From assembly GCF_029017505.1 (NCBI RefSeq), contig NZ_JAQGEI010000014.1, positions 55,479 through 119,478 on the forward strand: 64,000 nucleotides of DNA. The letters run 5' to 3'. The notes beneath the pieces are model-generated. The model did not search any database, was not told the DNA's origin, and saw nothing but the letters and a program-made list of their open reading frames with translations. Every line of letters begins with the position of its first letter. Positions within the stretch are counted from its first letter, which is position 1. Both the position numbers and the translations under genes were made by a program. The DNA comes from Sedimenticola hydrogenitrophicus (lineage in GTDB: Bacteria; Pseudomonadota; Gammaproteobacteria; Chromatiales; Chromatiaceae). Positions 1 through 10,442 of this stretch are shown piece after piece.

Positions 1-821
1 GGGTCAATATTCGGTTCATTGTTGAATACATCGAGTCCGGCTGCAAAAAGCTTGCCGGAGCGCAGGGCCGCGATCAGGGCGTCGTCATCCACGATGGCCC
101 CCCGTGCGGTATTCACGAGTATCGCCCCATCCGGAAGCAAGCCAATGCGTTCAGCATTCAGCAGATGGTGTGTTTCAGGAGTGGCCGGACAATGGATCGA
201 GAGAAAATCGCACTGGGGCAGCAGCTGTTCCAGGTGCTCATGGTAGACGGCACCCGCTTCGAGTTCGGATGAGAGCCTGCTGCGATTGTAGTAGTGGATC
301 TCCATGTCGAAGCCGCGGGCGCGTTTAGCCATGATCTGGCCCACCCTGCCCATTCCCAGGATACCCAGACGTTTGCCAGTGACCTGAATGCCAAGCTGGT
401 AGGTCGGACTCCAGTCGCCCCAGGTCCCGAAACGGATCGCATGTTCCCCCTCGTACGCCCTTCGGGCCGCTCCGAGCAGCAACAGCATGGCAATCTCCGC
501 CGTGGCATCGCTGAGAACATCCGGTGTGTTGGTGACCGTGATTCCACGAGCTTTCGCGGCATTGAGGTCGATGTGATCATATCCCACCGAGAAGCTGCAG
601 ATTGATCGCACGCTGTCCGGCAGGCGCTCTATAACCTCGGCGGTTAACTTCTCTGTGTGGCAGGGAATGATTGCGTCGGCACCGGCGGCCAGTCGCACCA
701 GCTCGTCACTGGTATAGAGCTTATCTTCGCTGTTGAAACGGGCATCGTAATCACGCTCCAGACGCGCCTCGACCGCAACCGGGAGCTTTCGTGTCACTAG
801 TACAACGGCCTTTTTGCTCAT
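1..821 (-). CDS. 2-hydroxyacid dehydrogenase (glyoxylate/hydroxypyruvate reductase type), partial
   Basis: An open frame runs from an ATG at 821 off the left edge of the window, giving about 273 codons without the C-terminus. The translation shows the D-isomer-specific 2-hydroxyacid dehydrogenase plan: the NAD(P)-binding motif GMGRVGQIMAKRA in the middle, a following HCPATPETHHLLN segment, and VNTARGAIVDDDAL carrying the conserved catalytic arginine. Members reduce glyoxylate or hydroxypyruvate (or act on phosphoglycerate) in the cytoplasm. The divergent neighbour is a tartronate-semialdehyde reductase, which favours a role in glyoxylate/glycerate metabolism. Exact substrate cannot be read from sequence; GyaR-like glyoxylate reductase is the best guess. 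Confidence 0.85.
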   Translation of the reverse strand, partial: MSKKAVVLVTRKLPVAVEARLERDYDARFNSEDKLYTSDELVRLAAGADAIIPCHTEKLTAEVIERLPDSVRSICSFSVGYDHIDLNAAKARGITVTNTPDVLSDATAEIAMLLLLGAARRAYEGEHAIRFGTWGDWSPTYQLGIQVTGKRLGILGMGRVGQIMAKRARGFDMEIHYYNRSRLSSELEAGAVYHEHLEQLLPQCDFLSIHCPATPETHHLLNAERIGLLPDGAILVNTARGAIVDDDALIAALRSGKLFAAGLDVFNNEPNID

Positions 822-1191
822 ATGAATTCAATCTGTCATTCAGTAGCGTCCATACCCATATATCACCCTACCCATGCGGTGACCGAAAACACCCATAAAT
901 TCCCAATGCAAGTCGGCATGACCATTACTAATGGCCTTTTATGGCGCCTTATGCAACTAATTTATAACAGTGTAGGTGATGTTTTCCCAACCGACAAAAA
1001 AAAACAGATAAAAATTGTCTCGAATAGAATGTAATCGTAAGGAGCTGCCTGCGTTACCCCGATCAGATGAACCCCTCCGCAGGATGGAGAAGGCATCACA
1101 GACCCCAGCCCTGAGAGAATTCCCGCCGGACTATGTCATACTCTCTAATGATGACGATCGGAGCCCCCATGAGCAGGCGATTGACCGGACC
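822..1191. other. Divergent intergenic region
   Basis: About 370 bases separate two divergently transcribed oxidoreductase genes. The stretch is AT-richer than its surroundings, with a poly-A run near 997-1005, and should hold both promoters. I see no convincing consensus promoter, operator or RNA structure, and the open frames in it do not resemble known proteins. Confidence 0.5.
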
Positions 1192-2067
1192 ATGAACACA
1201 CTAAAAGATTACACTCTGGGTTTTATCGGACTAGGCCTGATGGGGCGACCCATGTGCCTGAACCTTCATAAGGCCGGCGCCCGTCTGATTATCCATAACC
1301 GCAGCCAGGAAACCGCAAGACAACTTGAAAGGCCGGGCATCGTGGCCGTCCCATCACCGGCAGAGGTCGCCCGCTCCGCAAACATCATCCTGTTGATGGT
1401 CGCCGACACCCCCGCGGTGGAGCAGGTCCTGTTCGAAAAATCGGGCCTGATCGAGGGTCTGCGGAAGAATGCTTTGGTCATTGATATGGGGACGACCGCC
1501 GTCGTTCCCACTCGGGAGTTCGCCAGACGCTTGAACGAAACCGGCGCCGGTTACATCGACGCGCCGGTATCAGGCGGCGAAATCGGCGCCATCAACGGCA
1601 CCCTGACCATCATGGCGGGTGGAGATATCGAATCCATACAGCGCGCCCTCCCCCTCTTCGATGTGCTCGGATCGAAGTTTACCCATGTCGGTGATGTCGG
1701 GGCCGGTCAAATCGCCAAAGCGGCAAACCAGATCATTGTCGGACTGAACATCGGTGCGGTTGCCGAAGCGCTGGCGCTGGCGAAGAGTGCCGGTGCAGAC
1801 CCGGCCAAGGTTCGTGCGGCGCTCATGGGCGGCTTTGCCGGCTCACGGATACTTGAAGTGCATGGTCAGCGGATGATCGAGGAAAATTTTAAACCGGGCG
1901 GGAAAATCACAACACAACACAAAGACCTCATTCAGGCGCTTGAATTGGCCGCCCTGTGTGGCCTGGATTTACCCGCTACCAAACTCAATACGCAACTCTA
2001 CAAATCCTTGATCGACCAGGGCCTGGGCAATCTCGATCACAGCGCGTTGATCAAGGCGTTAAAGTAA
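1192..2067 (+). CDS. garR: 2-hydroxy-3-oxopropionate (tartronate semialdehyde) reductase
   Basis: A 291-residue protein of the beta-hydroxyacid dehydrogenase family. The N-terminus has the Rossmann motif GFIGLGLMGRPMCLNL. The substrate-binding signature DAPVSGGEIGAINGTLTIMA lies in the middle, and the catalytic lysine is in GAGQIAKAANQI. The family interconverts tartronate semialdehyde and D-glycerate with NAD(P)H. The ATG at 1192 is chosen because it gives the usual family length and starts just before the Rossmann strand; upstream in-frame starts (1015, 1084) would add an unrelated extension. The stop lies only a few bases from the att-like repeat at 2059-2100, so the gene marks the left border of the island. 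A related 3-hydroxyisobutyrate dehydrogenase specificity is possible. Confidence 0.88.
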   Translation: MNTLKDYTLGFIGLGLMGRPMCLNLHKAGARLIIHNRSQETARQLERPGIVAVPSPAEVARSANIILLMVADTPAVEQVLFEKSGLIEGLRKNALVIDMGTTAVVPTREFARRLNETGAGYIDAPVSGGEIGAINGTLTIMAGGDIESIQRALPLFDVLGSKFTHVGDVGAGQIAKAANQIIVGLNIGAVAEALALAKSAGADPAKVRAALMGGFAGSRILEVHGQRMIEENFKPGGKITTQHKDLIQALELAALCGLDLPATKLNTQLYKSLIDQGLGNLDHSALIKALK

Positions 2068-2100
2068 GTTATTGATGTACGGTGCCCGGGGCCGGGGTCG
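2059..2100. repeat. attachment-site-like repeat, left end of island (att1)
   Basis: These 42 bases match 18017-18058 at 36 positions. Their core GGTGCCCGGGGCCGG (2081-2095) is identical to the 3' end of the tRNA-Leu gene at 56258 onward. On the minus strand the unit continues into GGTTCGACCCC, which looks like a T-arm. It is best explained as the far-left attachment scar of elements integrated at tRNA-Leu. Confidence 0.75.
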
Positions 2101-2147
2101 AACCATTAATTATATCAATTACTTATATACGTCAGGCGATGCCTGCT

Positions 2148-2447
2148 TCATGTCCGCGCCTCGACCCGCCCGGATGCGGGTGGACAGGCGCAACTCGCCG
2201 GCGGACAGTCACAGGCATGAAGTGAGGCGTGCACCCGGTCCAGATGCCGCGCATGCCCATCGAAACCGTGCTCCCAAAGGTCGAGGACCCAAACGCGGGC
2301 CGCATTGTTGAGCGGGAACCAGGCGAGCGCATAGGCCCACACCAGCAGAGCATAAGTCCAGCCGATCGGCTCGAGCAGCCAGCCGTAGACGGCAACCAGC
2401 GTCCCGGCGACCTGCGTCGCCTCCGTGGTCCAGAACAGGTGCGGAGA
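2148..2447 (-). pseudogene. C-terminal remnant of a proton-type P-type ATPase
   Basis: Directly after the transketolase-relic stop, the same frame reads LFWTTEATQVAGTLVAVYGW followed by VWAYALAWFPLNNAARVWVL. These match the last transmembrane segments of plasma-membrane proton-efflux P-type ATPases. No start codon, catalytic domain or nucleotide-binding domain remains. The ATPase tail has been joined to the end of the tkt relic by deletion, so this is a relic rather than a working gene. Family assignment comes from the characteristic C-terminal helices only. Confidence 0.6.
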
Positions 2448-2938
2448 TCAGACATCCTTCCTTTCGATCAGGGCCAGCGCTCGTTGGCACACGTTTTCCA
2501 CACTGAATCCATATTCGCGCAGCATGGCCGGCCCCGGCGCCGAAGCGCCGAAGCGTTCCACACCCAGAACGTCTCCCCGGTCACCCACGTAGCGATGCCA
2601 CCCCTGGCTCACCCCGGCCTCGACCGCGAGCCGCGCCGTGATGGAGGGCGGCAACACTGCGTCGCGATACGCCTGGGATTGGGCCTCGAACAGTTCCCAG
2701 CTCGCCATGGAGACGAGGCGCACTGCGACGCCCTTTCCCTGCAGACGTTCCGCCGCGGCCACGATCAGTCCGACCTCGGAGCCGCTGGCGATCAGGGTCA
2801 GCTCGGGCTTGCCGTCCGCTAAGCCATCGCGGCCGCACCGAGTGGCATGCCCGGATGCCCGCTGTTCGCCTGTTGCACGGCGTCCACCGACAGAAACCGC
2901 ACGGTGTTGATGCAAAGCTGATCGAGTAGGTCTGACAT
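2448..2938 (-). pseudogene. tkt: Transketolase with a large internal deletion and frame change
   Basis: The ATG at 2938 follows a GGAGTG ribosome site and starts a genuine transketolase N-terminus: [20 protein letters not shown], then [16 protein letters not shown]. It hits a stop after about 40 codons. In another frame the sequence resumes with the transketolase C-terminal domain (LTLIASGSEVGLIVAAAERL, later VEAGVSQGWHRYVGDRGDVL and FGASAPGPAMLREYGF). A normal enzyme has about 660 residues; some 500 codons, including the thiamine-diphosphate site, are missing. The relic sits downstream of pgm and glgX and shows that a pentose-phosphate/phosphoketolase cluster once stood here. Confidence 0.88.
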
Positions 2939-2967
2939 GGTCACTCCTTCTATATGTGCAACGCGCG

Positions 2968-4614
2968 TCAACGATCCGACAGCGCGCGGTCGACGATGGC
3001 CTGCGCCTCGCGCAGGATGTCGCGCAGATGATCTTCGCCGCGGAAACTCTCCGCGTATATTTTGTAAATGTCCTCCGTGCCGGACGGCCGTGCGGCGAAC
3101 CAGCCGCTGGCGGTGATCACCTTGATGCCACCGATCGGCGCGTCGTTGCCCGGCGCGCGGTCGAGCACGTGCTCGATCTTCTCGCCGCCCAGTTGCGTGA
3201 TCCGCACCTGCCGTGGCGAGAGTTTTGACAGCCTCTCTTTTTGCGCCGGCGTGGCGGGCGCCTCGACCCGGTCGTAGGCGGGCTCGCCGAACTCGCGCGT
3301 CAGCTCGCGGTAAATCTCGCCAGGATCGCGGCCCATGCGCGCCGTGATTTCGGCGGCAAGCAACGCCGGGACGATGCCGTCTTTATCCGTCGTCCAGACG
3401 CTGCCGTCACGCCGCAGGAAGGATGCCCCCGCGCTCTCTTCGCCCGCGAAGCCAAGCGAGCCATCGAGCAGACCATCCACAAACCACTTGAAACCGACCG
3501 GCACTTCATAGAGCTTCCGGCCGAGCTTCGCCGCGACGCGATTGATCATCTGACTGCTGACTACCGTCTTGCCAACCGCCGCATCCTTGCTCCACTTCGG
3601 TCGATGCTGGAACAGATAGTGGATGGCGACGGAAAGATAGTGATTGGGCGGAAGCAGGCCCGTGCTCCGGGTAACGACGCCGTGCCGGTCGTGGTCGGTG
3701 TCGCAGGCGAAGGCAATGTCGAAGCGATCCTTGAGGCCGATCAAGTTCCGCATGGCATAGGACGAGGACGGATCCATGCGAATACGTCCGTCCCAATCGA
3801 GCGTCATGAACCGGAAGGTCGGGTCGACAGCATCGTTCACAACCGTGAGATTCAAGCCATAGTGTTCGGCAATCGCGGCCCAGTAATGGACGCCGGCGCC
3901 GCCGAGTGGATCCACGCCCATACTGATGTTGGCACCACGAATCGCCTCCATGTCGATCACCTTGTCGAGCTCGTTCACATAAGCGTTGAGATAGTCGTGT
4001 CGGTGCGTCGTGGCGGCGCGCAGCGCCCGCTCGAAAGGCATTATTTTCATGCCCTGGAGGCCGCTTTCGAGAAACTCGTTGGCCCTGGCTTCGATCCAGC
4101 CGGTGACGCCGGTATCCGCCGGCCCGCCGTTGGGCGGGTTGTACTTGAAACCGCCATGGTCGGGCGGGTTGTGCGACGGCGTGATGACAATGCCGTCCGC
4201 CAGTCCTTTATCGCGTCCGTGGTTGTAAGTGAGTATCGCGTGAGAGATCACGGGGGTGGGCGTGTATTCGTCGTTCTCGGCGAGCATGACTTCCACACCA
4301 TTGGCCGCCAACACTTCGAGCGCACTGGCAAACGCCGGCACGGAAAGCGCGTGCGTGTCGATACCCAGAAACAGCGGGCCATCGATACCCTGCTGTTTGC
4401 GGTACTGGCAGATGGCCTGACTGATGGCAAGCACATGCCATTCGTTGAAGTTATTTTCGAACGAGGAACCACGATGTCCCGACGTTCCGAATGCAACCCG
4501 TTGCGTGGGCACCGAGAAGTCAGGCATGTCGGTATAGTAGGCCGTGATGAGCCTGGGCACATTGACCAGCATCGCCGGCGGGGCGGGTTTCCCCGCCAAA
4601 GGATTAATTTTCAT
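2968..4614 (-). CDS. pgm: Phosphoglucomutase (alpha-D-glucose phosphate-specific)
   Basis: A 548-residue enzyme of the bacterial Pgm type, interconverting glucose 1-phosphate and glucose 6-phosphate. Key segments appear in order: [19 protein letters not shown] at the N-terminus, the phosphoserine loop [11 protein letters not shown], the metal-binding loop [12 protein letters not shown], the sugar-binding loop GEESAGASF, and the phosphate-binding loop [15 protein letters not shown]. Length is normal for the family (E. coli about 546) and all motifs look intact. The chosen ATG overlaps the end of glgX by 11 bases, implying translational coupling. With glgX upstream it would channel glucose 1-phosphate from glycogen into glycolysis. 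Confidence 0.96.
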   Translation of the reverse strand: MKINPLAGKPAPPAMLVNVPRLITAYYTDMPDFSVPTQRVAFGTSGHRGSSFENNFNEWHVLAISQAICQYRKQQGIDGPLFLGIDTHALSVPAFASALEVLAANGVEVMLAENDEYTPTPVISHAILTYNHGRDKGLADGIVITPSHNPPDHGGFKYNPPNGGPADTGVTGWIEARANEFLESGLQGMKIMPFERALRAATTHRHDYLNAYVNELDKVIDMEAIRGANISMGVDPLGGAGVHYWAAIAEHYGLNLTVVNDAVDPTFRFMTLDWDGRIRMDPSSSYAMRNLIGLKDRFDIAFACDTDHDRHGVVTRSTGLLPPNHYLSVAIHYLFQHRPKWSKDAAVGKTVVSSQMINRVAAKLGRKLYEVPVGFKWFVDGLLDGSLGFAGEESAGASFLRRDGSVWTTDKDGIVPALLAAEITARMGRDPGEIYRELTREFGEPAYDRVEAPATPAQKERLSKLSPRQVRITQLGGEKIEHVLDRAPGNDAPIGGIKVITASGWFAARPSGTEDIYKIYAESFRGEDHLRDILREAQAIVDRALSDR

Positions 4615-6712
4615 TGCGGTCACCCCCGTCCTGGTCGCGGACCAGCACAACGACGGCCCGGGACGGCACGCGATATTGCAAGGACTGCATGGGACTTTCG
4701 TTGCCGGGTTCGAGAAAGTCGAACGGGCTTTCGAGACTGGTATCGACCACCCGCCGCCACGCGTTCGTTGCGCCCTCCTGGATCTGAAAAGTCAGTTCCT
4801 CCCACCAGGCGTTGATCATCACGTAGATGTCGAGGTCATGGTGCGATGCGCCGTGCAGCGCAAAAGCGAGGCTGCGGGAATCGTAGGCCAGATCGGTAGC
4901 GTGGCCCACCCCGTACCAACGGACATCCTCGCGCCAGAACCGGCTCCGCGCCAGCGACGGATGCGCCTTGCGAAACGCGATCATCAGCTTGAAGAAGCGG
5001 ATCATGTCCGCGTTTGCGTGCAGACGGCTCCAATCGATCCAACCCGCTTCGTTATCCTGATTGTAAGGGTTGTTGTTCCCGGCCTGGGTGTGCATGAACT
5101 CGTCCCCGGCGCGGAACATGGGCGTCCCGTTCGACAGGAACAACAGGCAGCAGAAGTTCTTGATCTGTTGTTTGCGCAGATTCATCACTTCGGGTGGCGC
5201 GCCCTCGTCGCCTTCCCAGCCGCAGTTCCAACTGTGGTTTTCCGCCATGCCGTCCGTATTGCCGTGGCCGTTCGCCCAGTTCCGCTTCTGGTTGTAGGCA
5301 ACCAGATCGTAGAGGGTGAATCCGTCGTGCGAGGCGATATAATTGACGCTCTGATGGGGGTGATAGGCGTTCATCCGATCGTCGGGGAACAGATCGTCGC
5401 TGCCGTACAAGCGGCGCATCAGGGCCGACACCCTACCGGGATCTCCCTTTAAGAAGCGCCGGAGATCGTCCCGGTATCTGCCGTTCCACTGGCAGGTCAT
5501 GATCCCCGGAAACGCCCTGCCCAGTTGATACACCCCGGCGGCGTCCCAGGGCTCGGCAATCAGACGCAGGTGCGCCAGATCCGGATCGGAGGCCATGTCG
5601 CTGAGCAGCGGCACGTCGTTGGCATTGACCGAGCCGTCCGGGTTTCGGGTAAAGAGGGAAGCGAGATCGAAGCGAAATCCGTCCACGTGCATTTCGCACG
5701 CCCAATGGCGGGCGCTGTCCATGATCATCTTGCGCACGGCGCGGTTCGCCGTATTGAGCGTGTTGCCGGTGCCGGAGAAATTTTCGTAGGGCGCGTCCGG
5801 CCGGTCCGCCATCAGATAGTAGGTGCTGTTGTCGATCCCCTTGTAGCTGTAGACCGGGCCGGTGTGATCGCCCTCGCCCGTGTGATTGTAGACAACGTCG
5901 AGGACCACCTCGATATCCGCCTGGTGCAGCGCCTTGATCATGTCGCGCACTTCGTTGTGTTGCGCCCTGACCGTGTGGTCGCTGAGATAGCCATGGTGGG
6001 GGGAGAAGAAGTTCAGCGGCATGTAGCCCCAGTAGTTGCCGTCGGAAGGGTCGTATTGGAACACCGGCATCAACTCCACCACGGTGACGCCCAGGTCCTT
6101 CAAGTACGGGATTTTCTCGATCAGGCCCGCAAATGTTCCGCGCGCTTGATCCCTGACTCCGGAATTGGGATTCCTGGTGAATCCTCCGACGTGCAGCTCG
6201 TAGATGACGGTATCGGCCTCGTGCCGGGGGCGCTGGTCGCCTTGCCAGTTGAAGCGCTCGCTGTCGCCGGTCAGGACACCCAGGAGCGCCTTGCCGGCGT
6301 TCGAACCCGGCCGGATGGCGGCGAGCCGGTCGAAAGCCGGGGGAAAGAACACGGACTTTGCATAGGGGTCGAGCAGGATTTTTTCGCGATCGAACCCGTG
6401 CCACTCGAACCGGCCATTGGGAGCGGGTCCCTCGACACTGTACGCGTAGTAGGACGCGCCCTTCATTGACGCAAGGGGTATGCGGCAATGCCAGATCCTG
6501 CCGGTTTTGTTCTTGAGGTAATCGAAGCGATAGGCCAATAACGGATTGACGATGTCGCGCTCGGAGTAGAGCAGCAACGTGACGCTCTCCGCGTGCTTCG
6601 AGTACAGCGCGAAGTTGCAGGCGTCCTCTGCTTCTATCCTGGTCGGGCCCAGGGGGAACGGCAGCCCTTCGGTGGTCGCCCATCGGGATGATGTGGTCTC
6701 TGGTAAGGTCAT
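4604..6712 (-). CDS. glgX: Glycogen debranching enzyme (isoamylase type, GH13)
   Basis: A 702-residue protein with an N-terminal CBM48-like domain (LPFPLGPTRIEAEDACNFAL) and a GH13 catalytic barrel. The four conserved regions are visible: DVVYNHTGEGD, GFRFDLAS (nucleophile Asp), RLIAEPWDAAG (acid/base Glu) and YIASHDGFTLYDL. It hydrolyses alpha-1,6 branch points of phosphorylase-trimmed glycogen. The start at 6712 is preferred because AAAGGAG lies five bases upstream; an earlier ATG at 6760 overlaps the stop of the preceding gene and could serve by coupling. It forms an operon with pgm, while the partner phosphorylase survives only as a fragment at 14944. Confidence 0.95.
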   Translation of the reverse strand: MTLPETTSSRWATTEGLPFPLGPTRIEAEDACNFALYSKHAESVTLLLYSERDIVNPLLAYRFDYLKNKTGRIWHCRIPLASMKGASYYAYSVEGPAPNGRFEWHGFDREKILLDPYAKSVFFPPAFDRLAAIRPGSNAGKALLGVLTGDSERFNWQGDQRPRHEADTVIYELHVGGFTRNPNSGVRDQARGTFAGLIEKIPYLKDLGVTVVELMPVFQYDPSDGNYWGYMPLNFFSPHHGYLSDHTVRAQHNEVRDMIKALHQADIEVVLDVVYNHTGEGDHTGPVYSYKGIDNSTYYLMADRPDAPYENFSGTGNTLNTANRAVRKMIMDSARHWACEMHVDGFRFDLASLFTRNPDGSVNANDVPLLSDMASDPDLAHLRLIAEPWDAAGVYQLGRAFPGIMTCQWNGRYRDDLRRFLKGDPGRVSALMRRLYGSDDLFPDDRMNAYHPHQSVNYIASHDGFTLYDLVAYNQKRNWANGHGNTDGMAENHSWNCGWEGDEGAPPEVMNLRKQQIKNFCCLLFLSNGTPMFRAGDEFMHTQAGNNNPYNQDNEAGWIDWSRLHANADMIRFFKLMIAFRKAHPSLARSRFWREDVRWYGVGHATDLAYDSRSLAFALHGASHHDLDIYVMINAWWEELTFQIQEGATNAWRRVVDTSLESPFDFLEPGNESPMQSLQYRVPSRAVVVLVRDQDGGDRNEN

Positions 6713-6756
6713 GTTTGCTCCTTTGTCATTTTCCATGTCGGTGACTGGTAGCGCCG

Positions 6757-7344
6757 TCATTGTCGCGCGTCGTTGAGCAGGCGAATGACCGGCTCATCCA
6801 GGTCATGGTCGTAACCCAGAACGCTCAGGGAAGCTGCCTCGAGATACAAGCGGCGCGCTTCCAGAGCAGGCAGTGCAATCCAGCGCGCTATGAGGATGCG
6901 TAACAGGTGGCCGTGCGCGAAGACCAGCACATCACTCTCCAGCGCACGAATCCGAGCAATGACGCGATCCACGCGCGTACTCAGCTCCGCCAATGTTTCC
7001 CCTCCCGGGCAACCGTCCTCGAACAAACGCCAGCCGGGGCGTTCGGCCCGGATGTCTGACGTGCGCCGGCCTTCGTAATCGCCGTAGTCCCATTCCATCA
7101 GATCGGGATCGATCTCTGCGGATTCTCCGAAACCTGCCAGTTCACCGGTCCGCCGTGCCCGTTGCAGCGGGCTGGTGAGCACTTTGGCGAAGGTCAAGCC
7201 CCACAGCCGCGCGCCCAGCTCCCGCGCGTCGCGCTCGCCCCGTTCGGTAAGCGGAATGTCCGTGCGGCCGGTGTGCTGTCCGCTGAGCGTCCACGCGGTC
7301 TCGCCATGCCGGACTAGATAGACTTTGGGAAGTACGCCGCTCAT
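6757..7344 (-). CDS. Histidine phosphatase family protein (phosphoglycerate mutase-like)
   Basis: A 195-residue cytoplasmic protein with the RHG signature LVRHGETAW near the N-terminus, the LTERG motif, [10 protein letters not shown] with the acidic catalytic residue, and the second histidine in [10 protein letters not shown]. This is the histidine acid phosphatase/cofactor-dependent mutase fold. The short length and lack of mutase-specific inserts favour a broad phosphatase acting on sugar phosphates. It overlaps the truncated phosphoketolase by four bases (ATGA) and precedes glgX, so it is co-translated with the glycogen genes. The substrate is not determinable. Confidence 0.9.
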   Translation of the reverse strand: MSGVLPKVYLVRHGETAWTLSGQHTGRTDIPLTERGERDARELGARLWGLTFAKVLTSPLQRARRTGELAGFGESAEIDPDLMEWDYGDYEGRRTSDIRAERPGWRLFEDGCPGGETLAELSTRVDRVIARIRALESDVLVFAHGHLLRILIARWIALPALEARRLYLEAASLSVLGYDHDLDEPVIRLLNDARQ

Positions 7345-7661
7345 TTGCGCGTGGAGCCTTTCATCCCTGTTTCCTTACCACCCCATTTCCAGACGTAGAT
7401 CATGTCGAGGTCGTATTTTTTGATGAGCCGGTTCAAATGCACGTAAATAAAATTTTGCCCGGGGATCGTGCCCCAGTGGCCCAGCAGCATGTGCTTCACA
7501 TCCGCAAGCGTCAGCGGCCGCTTCAGCAGCGGATTGTCGTACAGATAAATCTGGCCGACCGACAGGTAGTTGGCGGCCCGCCAGTAGGGATTCATCTTGC
7601 GCAGTAGATCAGGCGACAACGGTTTGGCTGTGAGCTTAGGCTTTTTCGTCTTGATGACCAT
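7341..7661 (-). pseudogene. N-terminal fragment of phosphoketolase
   Basis: The first ~90 residues are clearly phosphoketolase: [52 protein letters not shown] and KYDLDMIYV. The enzyme normally runs to about 790 residues and continues with a glycine-rich SGPGHG loop exactly where this frame changes to [16 protein letters not shown] and stops. The thiamine-diphosphate and catalytic domains are therefore absent. AAGGAG precedes the start (ATG 7661, or 7667), so a short non-catalytic peptide may still be made. Its stop overlaps the phosphatase start, so it may now serve as a leader cistron for that gene. Confidence 0.85.
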
Positions 7662-7709
7662 GCTCATTCTCCTTTTCAATTGGAGGGCCCTCACGCGGCT
7701 ACTTTCTGG

Positions 7710-10289
7710 TTAGGCTGCGGGTTCGGCCGGCACCGCAGACGCTTTGGTTGGCTCTGGGGTTGCTGGCCCGCCAGGCGTCCCGGGTGCCGCTGGCTTGCCA
7801 GGCTGGCGGATGCCTGCCAATTTGGTGCGCTTCAGCAACAGCGCATTGATCGCCACGATGAGGGTGCTGCCGGACATCGACAGCGCCGCGACTTCCGGGC
7901 TCAGCACGAAGGGGTACAGGACGCCCGCAGCGAGCGGGAACGCGATCACGTTGTAGCCCACCGCCCACCACAGATTCTGGTGCATCTTTCGCACCGTGGC
8001 ACGCGACAGCTCGATCGCGCCGACGATGTCGTACGGGTCGCTCTTCATCAGTACGACGTCGGCGCTTTCCATCGCGACGTCGGTGCCGGCGCCAATGGCG
8101 ATTCCCACGTTGGCCTGAGTCAGCGCAGGCGCGTCGTTGACGCCATCGCCCACCATCCCTACCTTCTTCCCGGTGGCCTGCAGCTCCTTTACCTTCTCGG
8201 CCTTCTTGGCCGGCAGCACGTCGGCCAGCACGCTATCGATGCCGAGATCTGCGGCGATGCGCTTGGCCGTAGCCGCGTTGTCGCCGGTCAGCATCACCAC
8301 CTCGATATTGCGTTCGCGCAGCTTGGCGACCGCAGCTTTGGAAGTGGGCCTGATCGCGTCGGCGATGGCGATCAGGCCAATCACGCGGGCGGCCTGGGCC
8401 ACATGGACCACGGTGCGGCCGTCCCCCTGCAGGCGAGCGGCCTCGGCCTCCAATGGCCCGAGCGCGAGCTTTTGCGTATCCATCAGAAGCCGGTTGCCGA
8501 GGAACACCGTTCCGTCGGCAGTCTCGGCGCGCGCGCCTCTACCGTCGAGGCTTTCGAATCCGGTCGGTGCCGCGACGGTGAGGTTCTCCGCCCGGCGCAG
8601 GATGGCCTGGGCCAGCGGATGGTCGGATCCCTGCTCGACGGCGGCGGCGGCGGTCAGCAACACGTCCTCGGTGACCCCTTCCGCCGTCACCATCTCCACC
8701 ACCTCCGGCTGGCCGATGGTGAGCGTGCCGGTCTTGTCGAAGATGATGACATTGAGCTTGGTGGCGTCTTCCAGCGCCGAGGCTTTTTTGAACAGGATGC
8801 CGTTCAATGCGCCCAGGCCGGTACCCACCATCACCGCCATGGGCGTGGCCAGTCCCAACGCATCCGGGCAGGCGATCACAAAGACCGTGATGGTCAGCGT
8901 TACCGCGAACAGCAGCGGCTGTCCGATCCACCAGAACCACACCGCAAAGGTCGTTAGACCGATGACGATCGCAGCAATTACCAGCCATTGCGCGGCCTTG
9001 TCCGCCAGGAGTTGCGCCGGCGCTTTCGAGTTCTGCGCCTCCTGCACCAGCTTTACGATCTGCGCCAGCGCCGTGTCGGCCCCGACCTTCGTCGCCTTGT
9101 AGCGAAAACTGCCACTCTTGTTGATGGTCGCACCGATTACCGTGGCGCCCGGCCCCTTCTGCACCGGCATCGACTCGCCGGTGAGCATGGACTCGTCGAC
9201 CAGTGATTCGCCGGTCTCCACCGTGCCGTCGACCGGAATCTTGTTGCCAGGCCGGATCACGACAATCTCGCCCGCCAACACCTCCGCCGTCGGAACTTCA
9301 ACCTCGGCGCCGTTGCGGATGACAGAGGCCTTCGCCGGGGCAAGGTTCATCAGCGCTGAAATGGCCGCCGAGGCACCGGCACGGGCGCGCATTTCCAGCC
9401 AGTGGCCGAGCAGGATGAAAACCAGCAGGACGGCCACGGCTTCGAAGAACTGCCCGCCCTCCTTGAAAAAGAAAGTAGTGACTACACTGAAGAGATACCC
9501 GGTGCCGACGCTCAACACGACCAGTACCGCCATGCTCAGGGTGCCGGTCTTGAGCGCGCGCCAGGCGGAGACGAAGAACGGCCAGCTCGGATAGACGACG
9601 GCGAGGGTGGCAAAGATGAGCAACCACACGTTGAGGTCCAGATCAAACGGTGGCGCGGGCGGAGTAAACAGCCCCATCGGTGAGTAGAAAAAGATCGGCA
9701 CGCTGAAGACCAGGCAGATCCAGAAACGGTTACGCATGTCGCGGACCATGGCCGGCAGGTCCTTGCCGCCATGCCCCATCTCGTGCGCTATCTCCGCCGC
9801 CTTCGCGGGCGGCGCATCCGGCCCCGTGTGGCCTTCGTGGCCCTTGCCTGCGGGAGCCGCGGGCGCGACGTCGGGTGCGGCAGCGGCGTCCGGTGCGGAT
9901 TTCGGCTCAGCAACAACGGGTGTTGACGGCGGCGTGCTAGGCGGCGCTTGGTCGCTTCTTCCACCACCTGCTGAAGCGGCCGGCGTGGGGGCGTCAACAG
10001 GCGCGTCGTGGGGTGGTTTCGGCTCGGCGGCTGCAGTGGTGGGCGGCGGCGCGACCGGGACCGCTTTATCCTGTTGTCCGTCGCCTGCGGACAGCTTCCC
10101 GCGTTGGTGCATGAGTACCTTGATATCGGCGACGTTGAGCAGGGTTTCGTCGTAGCGCACCGTGGCGTTTCCCGCAGCGTAATTGACTGTCGCGCTTTCG
10201 ACACCCGGCACCTCGCCAATCCGCTTTTCCACTTCGTCCACGGTCAATACCGACAGCATGTCGCGCAACTCAATAACGCTCGTTTTCAT
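7710..10289 (-). CDS. P1B-type heavy-metal-translocating ATPase with unusual CPD motif
   Basis: An 859-residue membrane pump. Residues 1-66 form an HMA-like domain lacking the usual CxxC. Residues 70-165 are a Pro/Ala-rich linker, followed by His-containing HEGH and HEMGHGG. Eight-helix P1B core motifs follow: LTGES near 369, the membrane metal motif [10 protein letters not shown] at 474, the phosphorylated aspartate in DKTGTLT at 518, [10 protein letters not shown], and [11 protein letters not shown]1B pumps export Cu/Ag, Zn/Cd or Co. CPD replaces the common CPC, CPH or SPC, so the metal is uncertain, although a nearby CopB fragment hints at copper. AAGGAGG lies seven bases before the ATG. 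A separate HMA-only gene lies upstream. Confidence 0.93.
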   Translation of the reverse strand: MKTSVIELRDMLSVLTVDEVEKRIGEVPGVESATVNYAAGNATVRYDETLLNVADIKVLMHQRGKLSAGDGQQDKAVPVAPPPTTAAAEPKPPHDAPVDAPTPAASAGGGRSDQAPPSTPPSTPVVAEPKSAPDAAAAPDVAPAAPAGKGHEGHTGPDAPPAKAAEIAHEMGHGGKDLPAMVRDMRNRFWICLVFSVPIFFYSPMGLFTPPAPPFDLDLNVWLLIFATLAVVYPSWPFFVSAWRALKTGTLSMAVLVVLSVGTGYLFSVVTTFFFKEGGQFFEAVAVLLVFILLGHWLEMRARAGASAAISALMNLAPAKASVIRNGAEVEVPTAEVLAGEIVVIRPGNKIPVDGTVETGESLVDESMLTGESMPVQKGPGATVIGATINKSGSFRYKATKVGADTALAQIVKLVQEAQNSKAPAQLLADKAAQWLVIAAIVIGLTTFAVWFWWIGQPLLFAVTLTITVFVIACPDALGLATPMAVMVGTGLGALNGILFKKASALEDATKLNVIIFDKTGTLTIGQPEVVEMVTAEGVTEDVLLTAAAAVEQGSDHPLAQAILRRAENLTVAAPTGFESLDGRGARAETADGTVFLGNRLLMDTQKLALGPLEAEAARLQGDGRTVVHVAQAARVIGLIAIADAIRPTSKAAVAKLRERNIEVVMLTGDNAATAKRIAADLGIDSVLADVLPAKKAEKVKELQATGKKVGMVGDGVNDAPALTQANVGIAIGAGTDVAMESADVVLMKSDPYDIVGAIELSRATVRKMHQNLWWAVGYNVIAFPLAAGVLYPFVLSPEVAALSMSGSTLIVAINALLLKRTKLAGIRQPGKPAAPGTPGGPATPEPTKASAVPAEPAA

Positions 10290-10442
10290 CGTGCCTCCTT
10301 AACGGTCTTCGTATTCAAAATGCCTTGTTACATCTCCGATCACTTCGCAAGCGGCTATGTACCGAAGAAACTTTCTACGCGCGGTCGTATTCAGCTCGGA
10401 TGCTTCCTTTCGTCGATTACGGTGCCGTTGGTGGCATCGTTA

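Noticed and set aside
2229..6469. Long plus-strand open frames opposite pgm, glgX and the relics (for example 3241-4815 and 4544-5452)
   Set aside because: They are antisense to genes with clear catalytic motifs, have Arg/His/Gly-rich shadow composition and lack ribosome sites.
7680..9102. Large plus-strand frames opposite the P-type ATPase
   Set aside because: High-GC antisense artefacts; the minus strand encodes an unmistakable P1B ATPase.
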